Shown here one piece after another: positions 1-10,700 of a DNA stretch of 64,000 nt. Source of the DNA: Auanema rhodensis (Eukaryota; Nematoda; Chromadorea; Rhabditida; Rhabditidae). The first letter of the stretch is position 1; the number at the start of each line of letters is the position of its first letter. The translations under genes were made by a program, and so were the position numbers. The stretch is taken from the NCBI GenBank assembly GCA_964057225.1, contig OZ059898.1:10292001-10356000 (forward strand). The letters are read 5' to 3'. The notes beneath the pieces were generated by a model, which was not told the DNA's origin, ran no database searches, and saw only the letters and a list, made by a program, of their open reading frames with translations.

Positions 1-208
1 AAAATATGGTAACAGTTTTTATTAAAAGTTTCCATGATTAAGATTAAACAAAGAAAAAAAATCAAAGAGAAACACTTCTTGTTTACTAATTTGATTATAA
101 CACTTGAAAATCCAACAAAAGTAAAATAAAACTGTAAAAGCGAGTAAAACTGTTGAAATAAAACAGTTTTTATTAAATATAAATGATATTTTTTTATAAA
201 AATGAAGT

Positions 209-279
209 TGCATCGGCCGGGAATCGAACCCGGGTCGCCCGCGTGGCAGGCGAGCATTCTACCACTGAACCACCGATGC
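209..279 (-). tRNA. tRNA-Gly(GCC) copy 1
   Basis: The gene gives a canonical 71-nt cytosolic cloverleaf when read on the minus strand. The acceptor stem GCATCGG pairs with CCGATGC, the discriminator is A, and CTGCCAC supplies anticodon GCC, which decodes GGC and GGU. The internal Pol III A box reads TGGTTCAGTGG and the B box reads GGTTCGATTCC. No intron is present. A TTTTT terminator starts 7 nt past the discriminator, and the 5' flank is of the short form that lacks the CGAAAATG octamer found in most later copies. Confidence 0.97.
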
Positions 280-390
280 TTGTTAGATTGTTTCCGAAAA
301 ATTATGAAAAGTCAAGTTCTACTGATTTGAAGAAAATTGTAAGTTTTAGAAAATAATTAAAAATAAGTTCTCTCTACTATTAACTGATTG

Positions 391-620
391 TCGGCTAAAA
401 TATGGTAACAGTTTTCATGAAAAGTTTCCATGATTAGGATTAAACAAAAAAAAGAATTAAAAAGAAACACTTTTTGTTTACTTATTTGATTATAATACTT
501 GAAATTCCAAAAACAGTAGAATAAAATTGAGAAATCGACAAAAACAGTTGAACAATTTGAAGACAATTGTAAGTTGAAGAAAAAAATTAAAGTTTAGCTC
601 TCTCTACTATTTAATGATTG
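391..620. repeat. 230-bp monomer without tRNA (example)
   Basis: This is a representative tRNA-free unit, measured from one TCGGCT motif to the next. It contains the recognisable blocks GTAACAGTTTT, TTCCATGATTA, GAAACACTT, TTGTTTACTTATTTGATTATAA, then an AACAGTTGAA(C) block, TTTGAAGA and TCTCTCTACTATT. Copies differ by substitutions and A-run length changes, so the array is old in sequence diversity although its larger blocks are recently duplicated. Confidence 0.85.
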
Positions 621-1067
621 TCGGCTGAAATATGGTGACAGTTTTTTATTAAAAGTTTCCATGATTAAGATTAAACAAAGAAAAAAAATCAAAGAGAAAC
701 ACTTCTTATTTACTTACTTGATTATAATACTTGAAATTCCAAAAACAGTAAAATAAAATAGAGAAAGCGACGAAAAAAGTTGAACAATTTGAAGACAATT
801 GTAAGTTGAAGAAAAAAATTAAAGTTTAGCTCTCTCTACTATTTAATGATTGTCGGCTAAAATATGGTAACAGTTTTTATTAAAAGTTTCCATGATTAAG
901 ATTGAACAAAGAAAAAAAAATCAAAGAGAAACACTTCTTGTTTACTAATTTGATTATAACACTTGAAAATCCAACAAAAGTAAAATAAAACTGTAAAAGC
1001 GAGTAAAACTGTTGAAATAAAACAGTTTTTATTAAATATAAATGATATTTTTTTATAAAAATGAAGT

Positions 1068-1138
1068 TGCATCGGCCGGGAATCGAACCCGGGTCGCCCG
1101 CGTGGCAGGCGAGCATTCTACCACTGAACCACCGATGC
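1068..1138 (-). tRNA. tRNA-Gly(GCC) copy 2
   Basis: The 71-nt sequence is identical to copy 1 and lies 859 bp from it. It has the five-T terminator and the short 5' flank (TTGTTAG on the plus strand). The downstream cassette contains a possible 9-bp hairpin, AAAACTGTT/AACAGTTTT. Confidence 0.97.
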
Positions 1139-1926
1139 TTGTTAGATTGTTTCCGAAAAATTATGAAAAGTCAAGTTCTACTGATTTGAAGAGAATTGTA
1201 AGTTTTAGAAAAGAATTAAAGTTCAGCTATCTCTACTATTAACTGATTATCGGCTAAAATAAGGTAACAGTTTTTATTAAAAGTTTCCATGATTAAGATT
1301 AAACAAAGAAAAAAAATCAAAGAGAAACACTTCTTGTTTACTTATTTGATTATAATACTTGAAATTCGAAAAAAAGTAAAAAACAATTGAGAAAGCGACA
1401 TAAACAGTTGAACGATTTGAAGAGAATTGTAAGTTTTAGAAAAGAATTGAAGTTTAGCTTTGTCTACTATTAACTGATTATCGGCTGAAATATGGTGACA
1501 GTTTTTTTTTAAAAGTTTCCATGATTAAGATTAATCAAAGAAAAAAAATCAAAGAGAAACACTTCTTGTTTACTAATTTGATTATAACACTTGAAATTCC
1601 AACAAAAGTAAAGTAAAACTGTTAAAGCGAGTAAAACTGTTGAAGAATTTGAAGACAATTGTAAGTTGAAGAATAAAATTAAAGTTTAGCTCTCTCTACT
1701 ATTAACTGAATGTCGGCTAAAATATGGTAACAGTTTTTATTAAAAGTTTCCATGATTAAGATTAAACAAAGAAAAAAAATCAAAGAGAAACACTTCTTGT
1801 TTACTAATTTGATTATAACACTTGAAAATCCAACAAAAGTAAAATAAAACTGTAAAAGCGAGTAAAACTGTTGAAATAAAACAGTTTTTATTAAATATAA
1901 ATGATATTTTTTTATAAAAATGAAGT

Positions 1927-1997
1927 TGCATCGGCCGGGAATCGAACCCGGGTCGCCCGCGTGGCAGGCGAGCATTCTACCACTGAACCACCGATGC
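1927..1997 (-). tRNA. tRNA-Gly(GCC) copy 3
   Basis: Identical to copy 1. It begins the second 1718-bp higher-order unit, so its surroundings reproduce those of copy 1, including the five-T terminator and the short 5' flank. Confidence 0.97.
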
Positions 1998-2785
1998 TTG
2001 TTAGATTGTTTCCGAAAAATTATGAAAAGTCAAGTTCTACTGATTTGAAGAAAATTGTAAGTTTTAGAAAATAATTAAAAATAAGTTCTCTCTACTATTA
2101 ACTGATTGTCGGCTAAAATATGGTAACAGTTTTCATGAAAAGTTTCCATGATTAGGATTAAACAAAAAAAAGAATTAAAAAGAAACACTTCTTGTTTACT
2201 TACTTGATTATACTACTTGAAATTCGAAAAAAAGTAAAAAACAATTGAGAAAGCGACATAAACAGTTGAACGATTTGAAGAGAATTGTAAGTTTAAGAAA
2301 AGATTTAAAGTTTAGCTTTGTCTACTATTTAATGATTGTCGGCTGAAATATGGTGACAGTTTTTTATTAAAAGTTTCCATGATTAAGATTAAACAAAGAA
2401 AAAAAATCAAAGAGAAACACTTCTTATTTACTTACTTGATTATAATACTTGAAATTCCAAAAACAGTAAAATAAAATAGAGAAAGCGACGAAAAAAGTTG
2501 AACAATTTGAAGACAATTGTAAGTTGAAGAAAAAAATTAAAGTTTAGCTCTCTCTACTATTTAATGATTGTCGGCTAAAATATGGTAACAGTTTTTATTA
2601 AAAGTTTCCATGATTAAGATTGAACAAAGAAAAAAAAATCAAAGAGAAACACTTCTTGTTTACTAATTTGATTATAACACTTGAAAATCCAACAAAAGTA
2701 AAATAAAACTGTAAAAGCGAGTAAAACTGTTGAAATAAAACAGTTTTTATTAAATATAAATGATATTTTTTTATAAAAATGAAGT

Positions 2786-2856
2786 TGCATCGGCCGGGAA
2801 TCGAACCCGGGTCGCCCGCGTGGCAGGCGAGCATTCTACCACTGAACCACCGATGC
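2786..2856 (-). tRNA. tRNA-Gly(GCC) copy 4
   Basis: Identical in the gene to copy 1. It lies 1718 bp from copy 2 and its flanks match copy 2 closely, which marks it as the second half of the duplicated unit. Confidence 0.97.
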
Positions 2857-3645
2857 TTGTTAGATTGTTTCCGAAAAATTATGAAAAGTCAAGTTCTACT
2901 GATTTGAAGAGAATTGTAAGTTTTAGAAAAGAATTAAAGTTCAGCTATCTCTACTATTAACTGATTATCGGCTAAAATAAGGTAACAGTTTTTATTAAAA
3001 GTTTCCATGATTAAGATTAAACAAAGAAAAAAAATCAAAGAGAAACACTTCTTGTTTACTTATTTGATTATAATACTTGAAATTCGAAAAAAAGTAAAAA
3101 ACAATTGAGAAAGCGACATAAACAGTTGAACGATTTGAAGAGAATTGTAAGTTTTAGAAAAGAATTGAAGTTTAGCTTTGTCTACTATTAACTGATTATC
3201 GGCTGAAATATGGTGACAGTTTTTTTTTAAAAGTTTCCATGATTAAGATTAATCAAAGAAAAAAAAATCAAAGAGAAACACTTCTTGTTTACTAATTTGA
3301 TTATAACACTTGAAATTCCAACAAAAGTAAAGTAAAACTGTTAAAGCGAGTAAAACTGTTGAACAATTTGAAGACAATTGTAAGTTGAAGAATAAAATTA
3401 AAGTTTAGCTCTCTCTACTATTAACTGAATGTCGGCTAAAATATGGTAACAGTTTTTATTAAAAGTTTCCATGATTAAGATTAAACAAAGAAAAAAAATC
3501 AAAGAGAAACACTTCTTGTTTACTAATTTGATTATAACACTTGAAAATCCAACAAAAGTAAAATAAAACTGTAAAAGCGAGTAAAACTGTTGAAATAAAA
3601 CAGTTTTTATTAAATATAAATGATATTTTTTTATAAAAATGAAGT

Positions 3646-3716
3646 TGCATCGGCCGGGAATCGAACCCGGGTCGCCCGCGTGGCAGGCGAGCATTCTACC
3701 ACTGAACCACCGATGC
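3646..3716 (-). tRNA. tRNA-Gly(GCC) copy 5, with LTR element at its 5' end
   Basis: The mature tRNA sequence and five-T terminator are intact. Its native upstream flank is gone: the gypsy element begins 3 nt upstream of the first tRNA base, and the 4-bp target duplication includes that base. The displaced flank (CTTGTTAG) reappears at 15792. The internal A and B boxes survive, so Pol III could still transcribe it. The initiation region is now the terminus of the element's 3' LTR. Confidence 0.96.
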
Positions 3717-3719
3717 TTG
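3716..3719. repeat. Target-site duplication, left copy (CTTG)
   Basis: CTTG here and CTTG at 15792-15795 flank the gypsy element. The undisturbed sites at copies 1-4 read GATGCTTGTTAG, so removing the element and one CTTG restores the array sequence exactly. A 5-bp reading (GCTTG) is possible because one G is ambiguous, but the 4-bp reading leaves perfect 7-bp inverted LTR ends. Confidence 0.85.
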
Positions 3720-4085
3720 CGTTCCATTATGCTCCTACGTATATTGAACAGACCATTGTAGTCTGCTCAACTACGCGTATAGTATTCCATAAGTGTAGCG
3801 GTATGGAAACAGAGCATAAGGATTACATAAGATAAGGAAATATATAGGTTTATTATACACAATACAATATCATTACAATACATTAACACAAGGATAAAGT
3901 AAACTACATTTACAAGACAAAGACTAATATATAAGATTAACTAAGTTAGATGCAAACCGTCCATGGGCTTGCAAAGGGGCGAACTCCCGAATAGGGGCAT
4001 GAGGGAAGGCGGTGCCATTCCTCATTCCTCTAGTCGGTCTGGCTCTAACCCTGCAGTTACATATATAGAGTCTCCGAATGGAACG
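3720..4085 (-). repeat. 3' LTR of the gypsy element
   Basis: The LTR is 366 bp with perfect 7-bp inverted ends, CGTTCCA and TGGAACG. Comparing it by eye with the copy at 15426 showed no difference. On the element strand an AATAAA poly(A) signal lies at 3849-3854. A CTATATATG TATA-like stretch lies near the start of the LTR. Confidence 0.95.
3849..3854 (-). promoter_or_regulatory. Poly(A) signal in the 3' LTR
   Basis: AATAAA on the element strand, the likely 3'-end signal for the retrotransposon RNA. The identical hexamer is in the 5' LTR at 15555-15560. Confidence 0.6.
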
Positions 4086-4087
4086 TG

Positions 4088-4096
4088 CCCTTTTTC
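4088..4096 (-). promoter_or_regulatory. Polypurine tract
   Basis: The element strand reads GAAAAAGGG, followed by CA and then the 3' LTR. An uninterrupted purine run this close to the LTR is the expected primer for plus-strand DNA synthesis. Confidence 0.75.
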
Positions 4097-4790
4097 AAAG
4101 ATTGTCGCGACCTCGCGATATTTTAAACAAAAATTTGGGCTTATATGTAACTGAGTTTTAGAGTTCAATTGTTTTAGCTTCACAATAACTATAGTATGAT
4201 AGAGTTTTAGTTAGTATACAAACAAAATTACAATAATTTATAAGAAGGGTTCAATATAATATGAAGGGACGATGAATTAGAATATTATTAATTTCATAAA
4301 TTAATTATCTTAATATTCAAGCATTTCCTAATAGAGATTGTAGAATAAAGGGGCTAGTAATGAATGGGAATATGTTATTATTTTGACTAATGGTCTCAAG
4401 AAGTACTCATTTCTAAATTGAACCGAGATTATGATTTAATAATGTGTCTCCATATGTCTCCCAGAGTGAATCCTTGATTACTAATGGAGACTACCACTTA
4501 AGATGAAATTGTGGTTGATACGCCTACCAGTGTTCATCTCATCTTATTTGGAGAGGCACATGGAGCTCGGATGGTTGTCAAAATGTCCTCTAGTCCGCAT
4601 AGGATTACGGTAACTTGGAACCATTAGTCATAACATCTCCTCGTTTAGAATTTGCCTTATTTTTCCTTTCTCAATCTCTATTAAATGCTATTTTTATTTT
4701 GAATGTTATTTAGCATTAATTTTTTTTTTTTTTTTTTAATTCATCGTTATTTTGTTACAATAATTTAAATAACGTAGCATTATCTTGTTG
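4097..4790 (-). other. 3' non-coding region of the gypsy element
   Basis: These roughly 700 bases lie between the stop codon and the polypurine tract. I see no ORF of note on either strand. A run of about 20 T on the plus strand near 4719-4738 is an A-run in the element RNA. No separate env ORF lies here, although this is where errantiviruses carry it. Confidence 0.7.
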
Positions 4791-7700
4791 TTATTCTTCT
4801 TCATTCCTCGGAAGCCATATTTCGTCTTCATTTTCATCTTCTGGCTCTGTATCTATGCTATCCTTGTTGTTCCTGTTGATCACTTCTATTATTTCGATGT
4901 CGCTATCTTCTTCTGCTTGACTTTCTCGAAACCTTGCGCGAGTGTTGTAAGAGATGTTTTGTGAAGCAGGAGAGAAGATTTTCAAGTTATCTTTGTGGAT
5001 ATCTTGTAGTTTTCCTGATGAATTTCTGATTTGAACTTTTGATCCTTCTACGTTGATGACTTCGCATGGTCCATCATAGCTTTTCCGAAGCTTTTGGCCG
5101 ATTTGGTGTGATTTTATAGTCGTCATCACCATGTCGCCCGGTTGAATGTCTCTATGGTGTGCTCTTTGCGTTCTATCTTTCTTCTTTTTCGCATTTTCTT
5201 GATTTTTAGCTATGCGGTTCTTTATTATTTCGTCTCTCTTGTCCATATCTGGTCTTCTTTGGAGTAATTCTTCAGAAATTTCTTGAATTTTGGTGATCGT
5301 TTCTGGTAATTCAGCGTCCATTGACATTCTGCATTCTTTACCGAATAATGCAATGTATGGCGCAATCCCTGTAGTCGCGTGCTGAATATTGTTAATAGCA
5401 AAAGTGATTTTTGGTAATACAGTATCCCAGTCACTAAGGTCCTCTTTTAAGTAGTGGGTTAATCCTTCTTCGAGGGTTCGGTGAAGTCTTTCCACTTGTC
5501 CATTTGAGTTCTTTTGGTGTGGTAGTGTTGGTTCATGTTTGATTCCAAGTTTAGTACACATTTCTTCGAACTTTTTAGATACAAAGTTTGAACCTCTATC
5601 GGTGATCAAGCGATGGGGTGGTCCAAAAATGTAAACGAAATGTCTTAGAAATCGATCAATTGTGATTTCCGTTGTTATTTGTGGTACAGCAATTGTTGTT
5701 GACCATTTTGTAAATGCGTCTTGCATGGTAATGACGTAGGTACAGTTTCTTTTTGAAGGGGGAAATGGTCCCATTACGTCCATGTGGACTCGTTCAAATG
5801 GCTTGCTTGGTATCTCAAAATGACCTATTGGTTGTACCGTCATGGAATGTGGATCTTTTTTTCTTTGAGCACATTTAATGCAGTTCTTGATGAATATAGT
5901 AATGTCGTTCTGCATATTTGTCCAATAGAATCTTCTTAGAATTGCTTCTTTTGTTTTAATAATTCCTTGATGTGCTGCAATTGTAGGATCCTCATGAAAA
6001 ACTTTGATTATTTCCTCAATTATGGGGTGTTCTTGTGGTATTACGATAGCGGGTTGTGGCTTTTTGTCTGTTGGTTTTGTATAGAGCAAGTCATTTATGA
6101 CACAATATCTGTCATTAGCTGTCATGTTCTTTTGTGCTCTATATTCAATCTCCGCTATCGTCCGTTTAATCCAAGGGGTGCTTAGTTGAATTTCCTTTAT
6201 TGTTGGTGTATTTATGGCGTTAATGTGAATTTCTTCCATTTTCTTCTTCTTTGTTTCCGGCTTAGCATCGTTAGCTTCTTCACCTATATATCGAGATAGA
6301 GCATCGCATACTTTATTTAATTGGCCTGCGCGATATTTTATTTCAATATCATATTCTTGGATGACCAGCTGGAACTTCGCAAGACGACCAAATAAGTCTC
6401 TGCGTGTCATTAAGCTGGTAAGAGGTCGATGGTCCGTAATACATATAGTATGAGTTCCAAGAATGTATGTACGGAATTGATTTAATGCATATACAAGGCC
6501 TAATGCTTCTATCTCGATTGGTGCGTAGTTACGTTCGGCTTTAACTAGTTTTCTGCTTGCAAATGCGATAGGGTGTAGATTTTTCAGAGGTTGTTTTGGA
6601 TCTTCCGGTTGTAATAATACAGCACCTATGGCGATGTTACTACCGTCGCTTTCAACTATAAACAAGCGGTCCGATTTAGGTGGGCTTAAAACGGGTGCCT
6701 GTATTAAACTTCTTTTAAGGAGGTCTAAAGCTTCTTGATGTTTGTTTTCCCATTTGAATTCAGTATCTGCCTTTGTCAGATCGTATAAAGGGCTTGCGAT
6801 ACGTGCAAAATCTTTCATGAATTTGCGAAAGAATCCAACCATTCCCAAGAATGCTCGTACACCTGTTGCATTCTTTGGTGCCGGATAATCTTGTATGGCG
6901 GCGACTTTTTGAGGGTCAGGTTTTATACCTTGACGTCCTACAATAAGTCCTAGAAATTTCACTTCTGGTTGAGCAAAAGCGCATTTCTTAAGCTTTATCT
7001 TCATTCCCAATTCTTCTACTGCTTGCAGTAAATCATCGATATCTTTGAGATGTTGTTCTCTTGTATCAGATATAACTAATAGATCGTCCAAATAAACAAA
7101 TAGTTTACAAGAACATTTACTTTGCAAATACCTTACTGCTGTTTGAAAGGTATGAGGGGCTCCACAAAGGCCCATCGGCATCCGTTTGTACTGGTATGTG
7201 CCGGATGTGGTCGTAAATGCTGTTAGTGGTCGATCTGATTTTCTCAAGGATATTTGAAAAAATCCTGACACTAAATCGAAGTTTGAGAAAAATTGGGCGC
7301 CTGCTGCCAAATCAACTATGTCAGAAATGCTTGGAATGACATAAGTTTGCTTGCGTGTGACATTATTTAAAGCTCGAAAATCTGTCACAAACCTATACGT
7401 GTCATCTTTCTTCTTAACTAGTACTACAGGGCTATTAAATAGAGATGTAGAAGGCTCTATTATGCCTTGCTCAAGCATTTCTTTGACTTGTTTTTCAATT
7501 TCTTCCTGTTTTCCTAAGGGAATACGTGTTATTCTCGGCTTTGGCATATCCATATCTGTTCTCAATGGTATGGTATGCTCTATAGGACCTTTAAATAAGC
7601 CTATTTTCCTGTCCTCGTTAAGAAATGCCTCACGATGGCTTTCAATTATTTTTGTAAGCTCATGTTTTTCTTCTTTCGTGAGATCAGCATTCTCTAGATC

Positions 7701-10700
7701 AAGATCTTTTATGAAGTCTCTTGGAAAATATGGTAGTTTACTCTCCCAATCGGCCTCTGGCGGAACATATGGTAGAATTGGCTTATGCTTAAAGGGTTCA
7801 CAAGCCGGAATTTCTCCAATTATTGCCTGTCCGATGACTGAATTAGCTTCCATAGCTATTGTTTCATCGGTATTGTTACGGAACATAACATATACTCCAC
7901 TGGTATCACGAAACGCAGTTGGATATAATGATTTTAATGCGCTTCCACTATCCCCTAAGACAACCACTTCGTTAGATTCTAGTGGTTTATCTGTCTTTAT
8001 TGGGATAGGTGCCTCTTCATCAGGCTTTAATGTTTTTGTTCTTAAATTAATGATATTCACAGTTATCTCCGTATGCTTAATAGATTCGTTTCCTATTAAT
8101 GGGATGGCATTGTTTCCAATCTCCAACCTCTTCTTGGATGGTTTAAGGCTGACGTCGATGTTTTCGCTGTCAAGCGCTTTCATGAAATCTAGTCCAATTA
8201 AAGCGGGAGCAGGACAGTCATGATCGTTTGAGACCAAAAAGGTGTGTTCGATCTCGTAACCGGCAATTTCAATTACAAGATTTATCTTTCCATAAAATGT
8301 GAAAGTGGACTTGTTGGCTGCCATCGCTACTAAATGTCTCTTCTTGACATTTTCGGCCATGTTCAGATATTTGAGGGTGGAGAGCCTAACATATGACACT
8401 GATGAGCCTGAATCCCATAAAGCTAAAATCAGTTTATCTTCAACTGATATATATATTAATGGTAACTTTGTTTCCGCTGATACAATAGAAGCAACAAATG
8501 GTATTGCGATTGGAATAAATGTTACTAAAGCAGGATAGTATTGCTTCATGATGTTATCTGGCATCTGTTGGTCTGGGCGGCTTACAAGTTCCAATGTTTC
8601 TTCATAGCTTGGGGGCTCATTATCTATTTCGTGGACATGCATTACGGTTAGTGGAGTGGCTCTGAAGAACCAAAATTTAGCAACAACGAAAAGAATTATT
8701 AATACTGCGGCAATCGTAACCATTGATCCTATGAAGATGAGTGTTCTCTCAATTGATCCTATTAGAAATTGCTTTACGCTAGTCCAGGCGGAAGTTGTGA
8801 ACTCAGCTGCTTTAGAGATATAGTCACTGCCCTTTTTCAAAAGATTAAAGGCGGACGTAATTTTTGGATCGTTGTGAATAGTATGTAAAACATGGTTCTG
8901 TCGTATGGATGCTAAACTTGCTCCATATGCAATAGCTGTTGACATTGAGTAAACTCTCAATGATAAATTGGTGTATAAGTTAGCGCCTGTGAACTTTAAA
9001 GGTGTTAATTGGTGGTATTGCGCTTTATCAAAGAGTGATATTGGTTTTACTTCAACCGATCCATTTATATTTATCCATTCTCCATTTTGATAGTATACAT
9101 CTGTGGGTACATGTTCGCAATCTATCTCTTTTCCATGTGTTAATAAGTCTCTTGATCCTGGAGCAGCAAAATATAATCTCTCATCTTCTGTTATTACTGG
9201 TGTTTCCAAATAGCATGTATCATTGATCTTATGATTATGATAAACAGCTTTAGGTTGAAGAGGTAGGCATATATGAACATGAACTATATCGCTGCCTACG
9301 AAACGGGCTGCAATATCCTCTCTTCCTAAAATAGTCCTCATTGCTATTGTAGGTTCTATGTGTAAAATAGAACGCCATAGCTCGAGGTATCTATTTTGAA
9401 TCTCACATATGGATTCATAAGATTCCATGAAATGTTTCTGTAGCTCTTCTTGTATGAGTGTTGTTGTATATTGTAGATGATCTTGAGCTATTCTGCGAGA
9501 TACGTTGAGGTTGAATTGTATTTCGTTGTTCACTTTTGACGCTGTATACGTTGCCTGAGCCTGAATTTCTCTGGTTTCTACGGGTGGAGATGATGTTCTT
9601 TGTTTCCTTAAGATTCGTGACGCCGTGTCAGTGACTGTTGCTAATGTTGTTGGCGAGAGAGTCGTAGTTATCGCGGCTGTTGTCGTCTCAACTGTGGTTG
9701 TCGTCGGAATCCGAGTCGTATGGCTTTTAGTTGTCTCCTGAACTAGTGAAGCGGGTTTGTCCGTTGTTGTCGTTAATGACAGTCTTCTAGTCAGATAAGG
9801 CGGTGTTTCAATATCCTCTAACAGTGGTAAAAATGTTTTTATAAGTAGCTGGCGTGTATCTGCGCTTGGGTTTTGAATGCGAGGGTGGGGCCCTATCGAT
9901 ATACCGTAGTTAGAATCTTTATCTCGATATAATTTGTTGGTATCTGGCACATTGATTGTTAATTGTCGGAACTTTTCATCATCTACGGCTGCTGCTGTTT
10001 TATTTGGCCTTATTACTCGCAATGTCATCAAGTTATGGTATAAGTAAAGAGTGTTTCTAAGTACTATACGCTCATCAGCATTGTCAGTTGTTAGAGTTGG
10101 TCGGATCGGCGGCATGTTCACAAAGGATTTTAAAACCTCTTGCCTTGATGGTACCGACAGATTGTTTTCAAATATTACCGGTGTATAAGCTAACTCCATC
10201 GCTATGCTTTCGGCTCTTTCACGGTAGGATCCGTCTTTTTCTAGCAGTTTTTCGTCAAATTCGTGTGCTGTTAATCTGTCACCTATCTGTTCTAATAATT
10301 GTTGTGAGGTTAAATACCGTATAGCGCCGCGAGTGGTTGCTGCCAGTTCCTTTTGCGCAAGAAAATAAAGTATTGCTTCCTCAGGGTCGTGTATTTCGTA
10401 TGTTTGAAGGAAACGTTGTATGGATTTATCAGATACGGGACTTCTTAAGAAGAAATAAAACTTCTCGGGATGTGCTGAAACCCAGTCAATAATTGAATAT
10501 GAAGGGTTGACAGCTCGTCTGGCCTTTATAAGCGGTATTATCTGATAAATACCAGGATTACTCATCACCGGTCGTAAGAAAGGATAAGGACAAATATTTA
10601 ATATTAAAGTTTCAAAATCTTCCTGTTTTTGTATCCACTCCTTGTTTAATTCAACCGTGCATTCCGCAATTGCTCTTTTATCTCTTTTCGCCGGAAGTTT

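Larger units (their letters stand above)
1..3719. repeat. tRNA-Gly tandem array, left part
   Basis: This AT-rich block is made of diverged monomers of about 230 bp, easiest to follow by the recurring CGGCT motif (for example near 392, 622, 854). Monomers that hold a tRNA cassette are about 400 bp. tRNA genes recur every 859-860 bp, and whole pairs recur every 1718 bp: the segments at 880-1242 and 2598-2960 match almost base for base. The block runs off the left edge and is cut at 3719 by a retrotransposon. Apart from the five tRNA genes I see no gene; the short ORFs in it are translations of the repeat or of the tRNA complement. Confidence 0.95.

Noticed and set aside
7351..8223. 290-codon plus-strand ORF opposite the gypsy protease-RT region
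   Set aside because: It lies wholly opposite conserved pol coding sequence and shows no recognisable domain; an antisense shadow of codon bias is the simpler reading.
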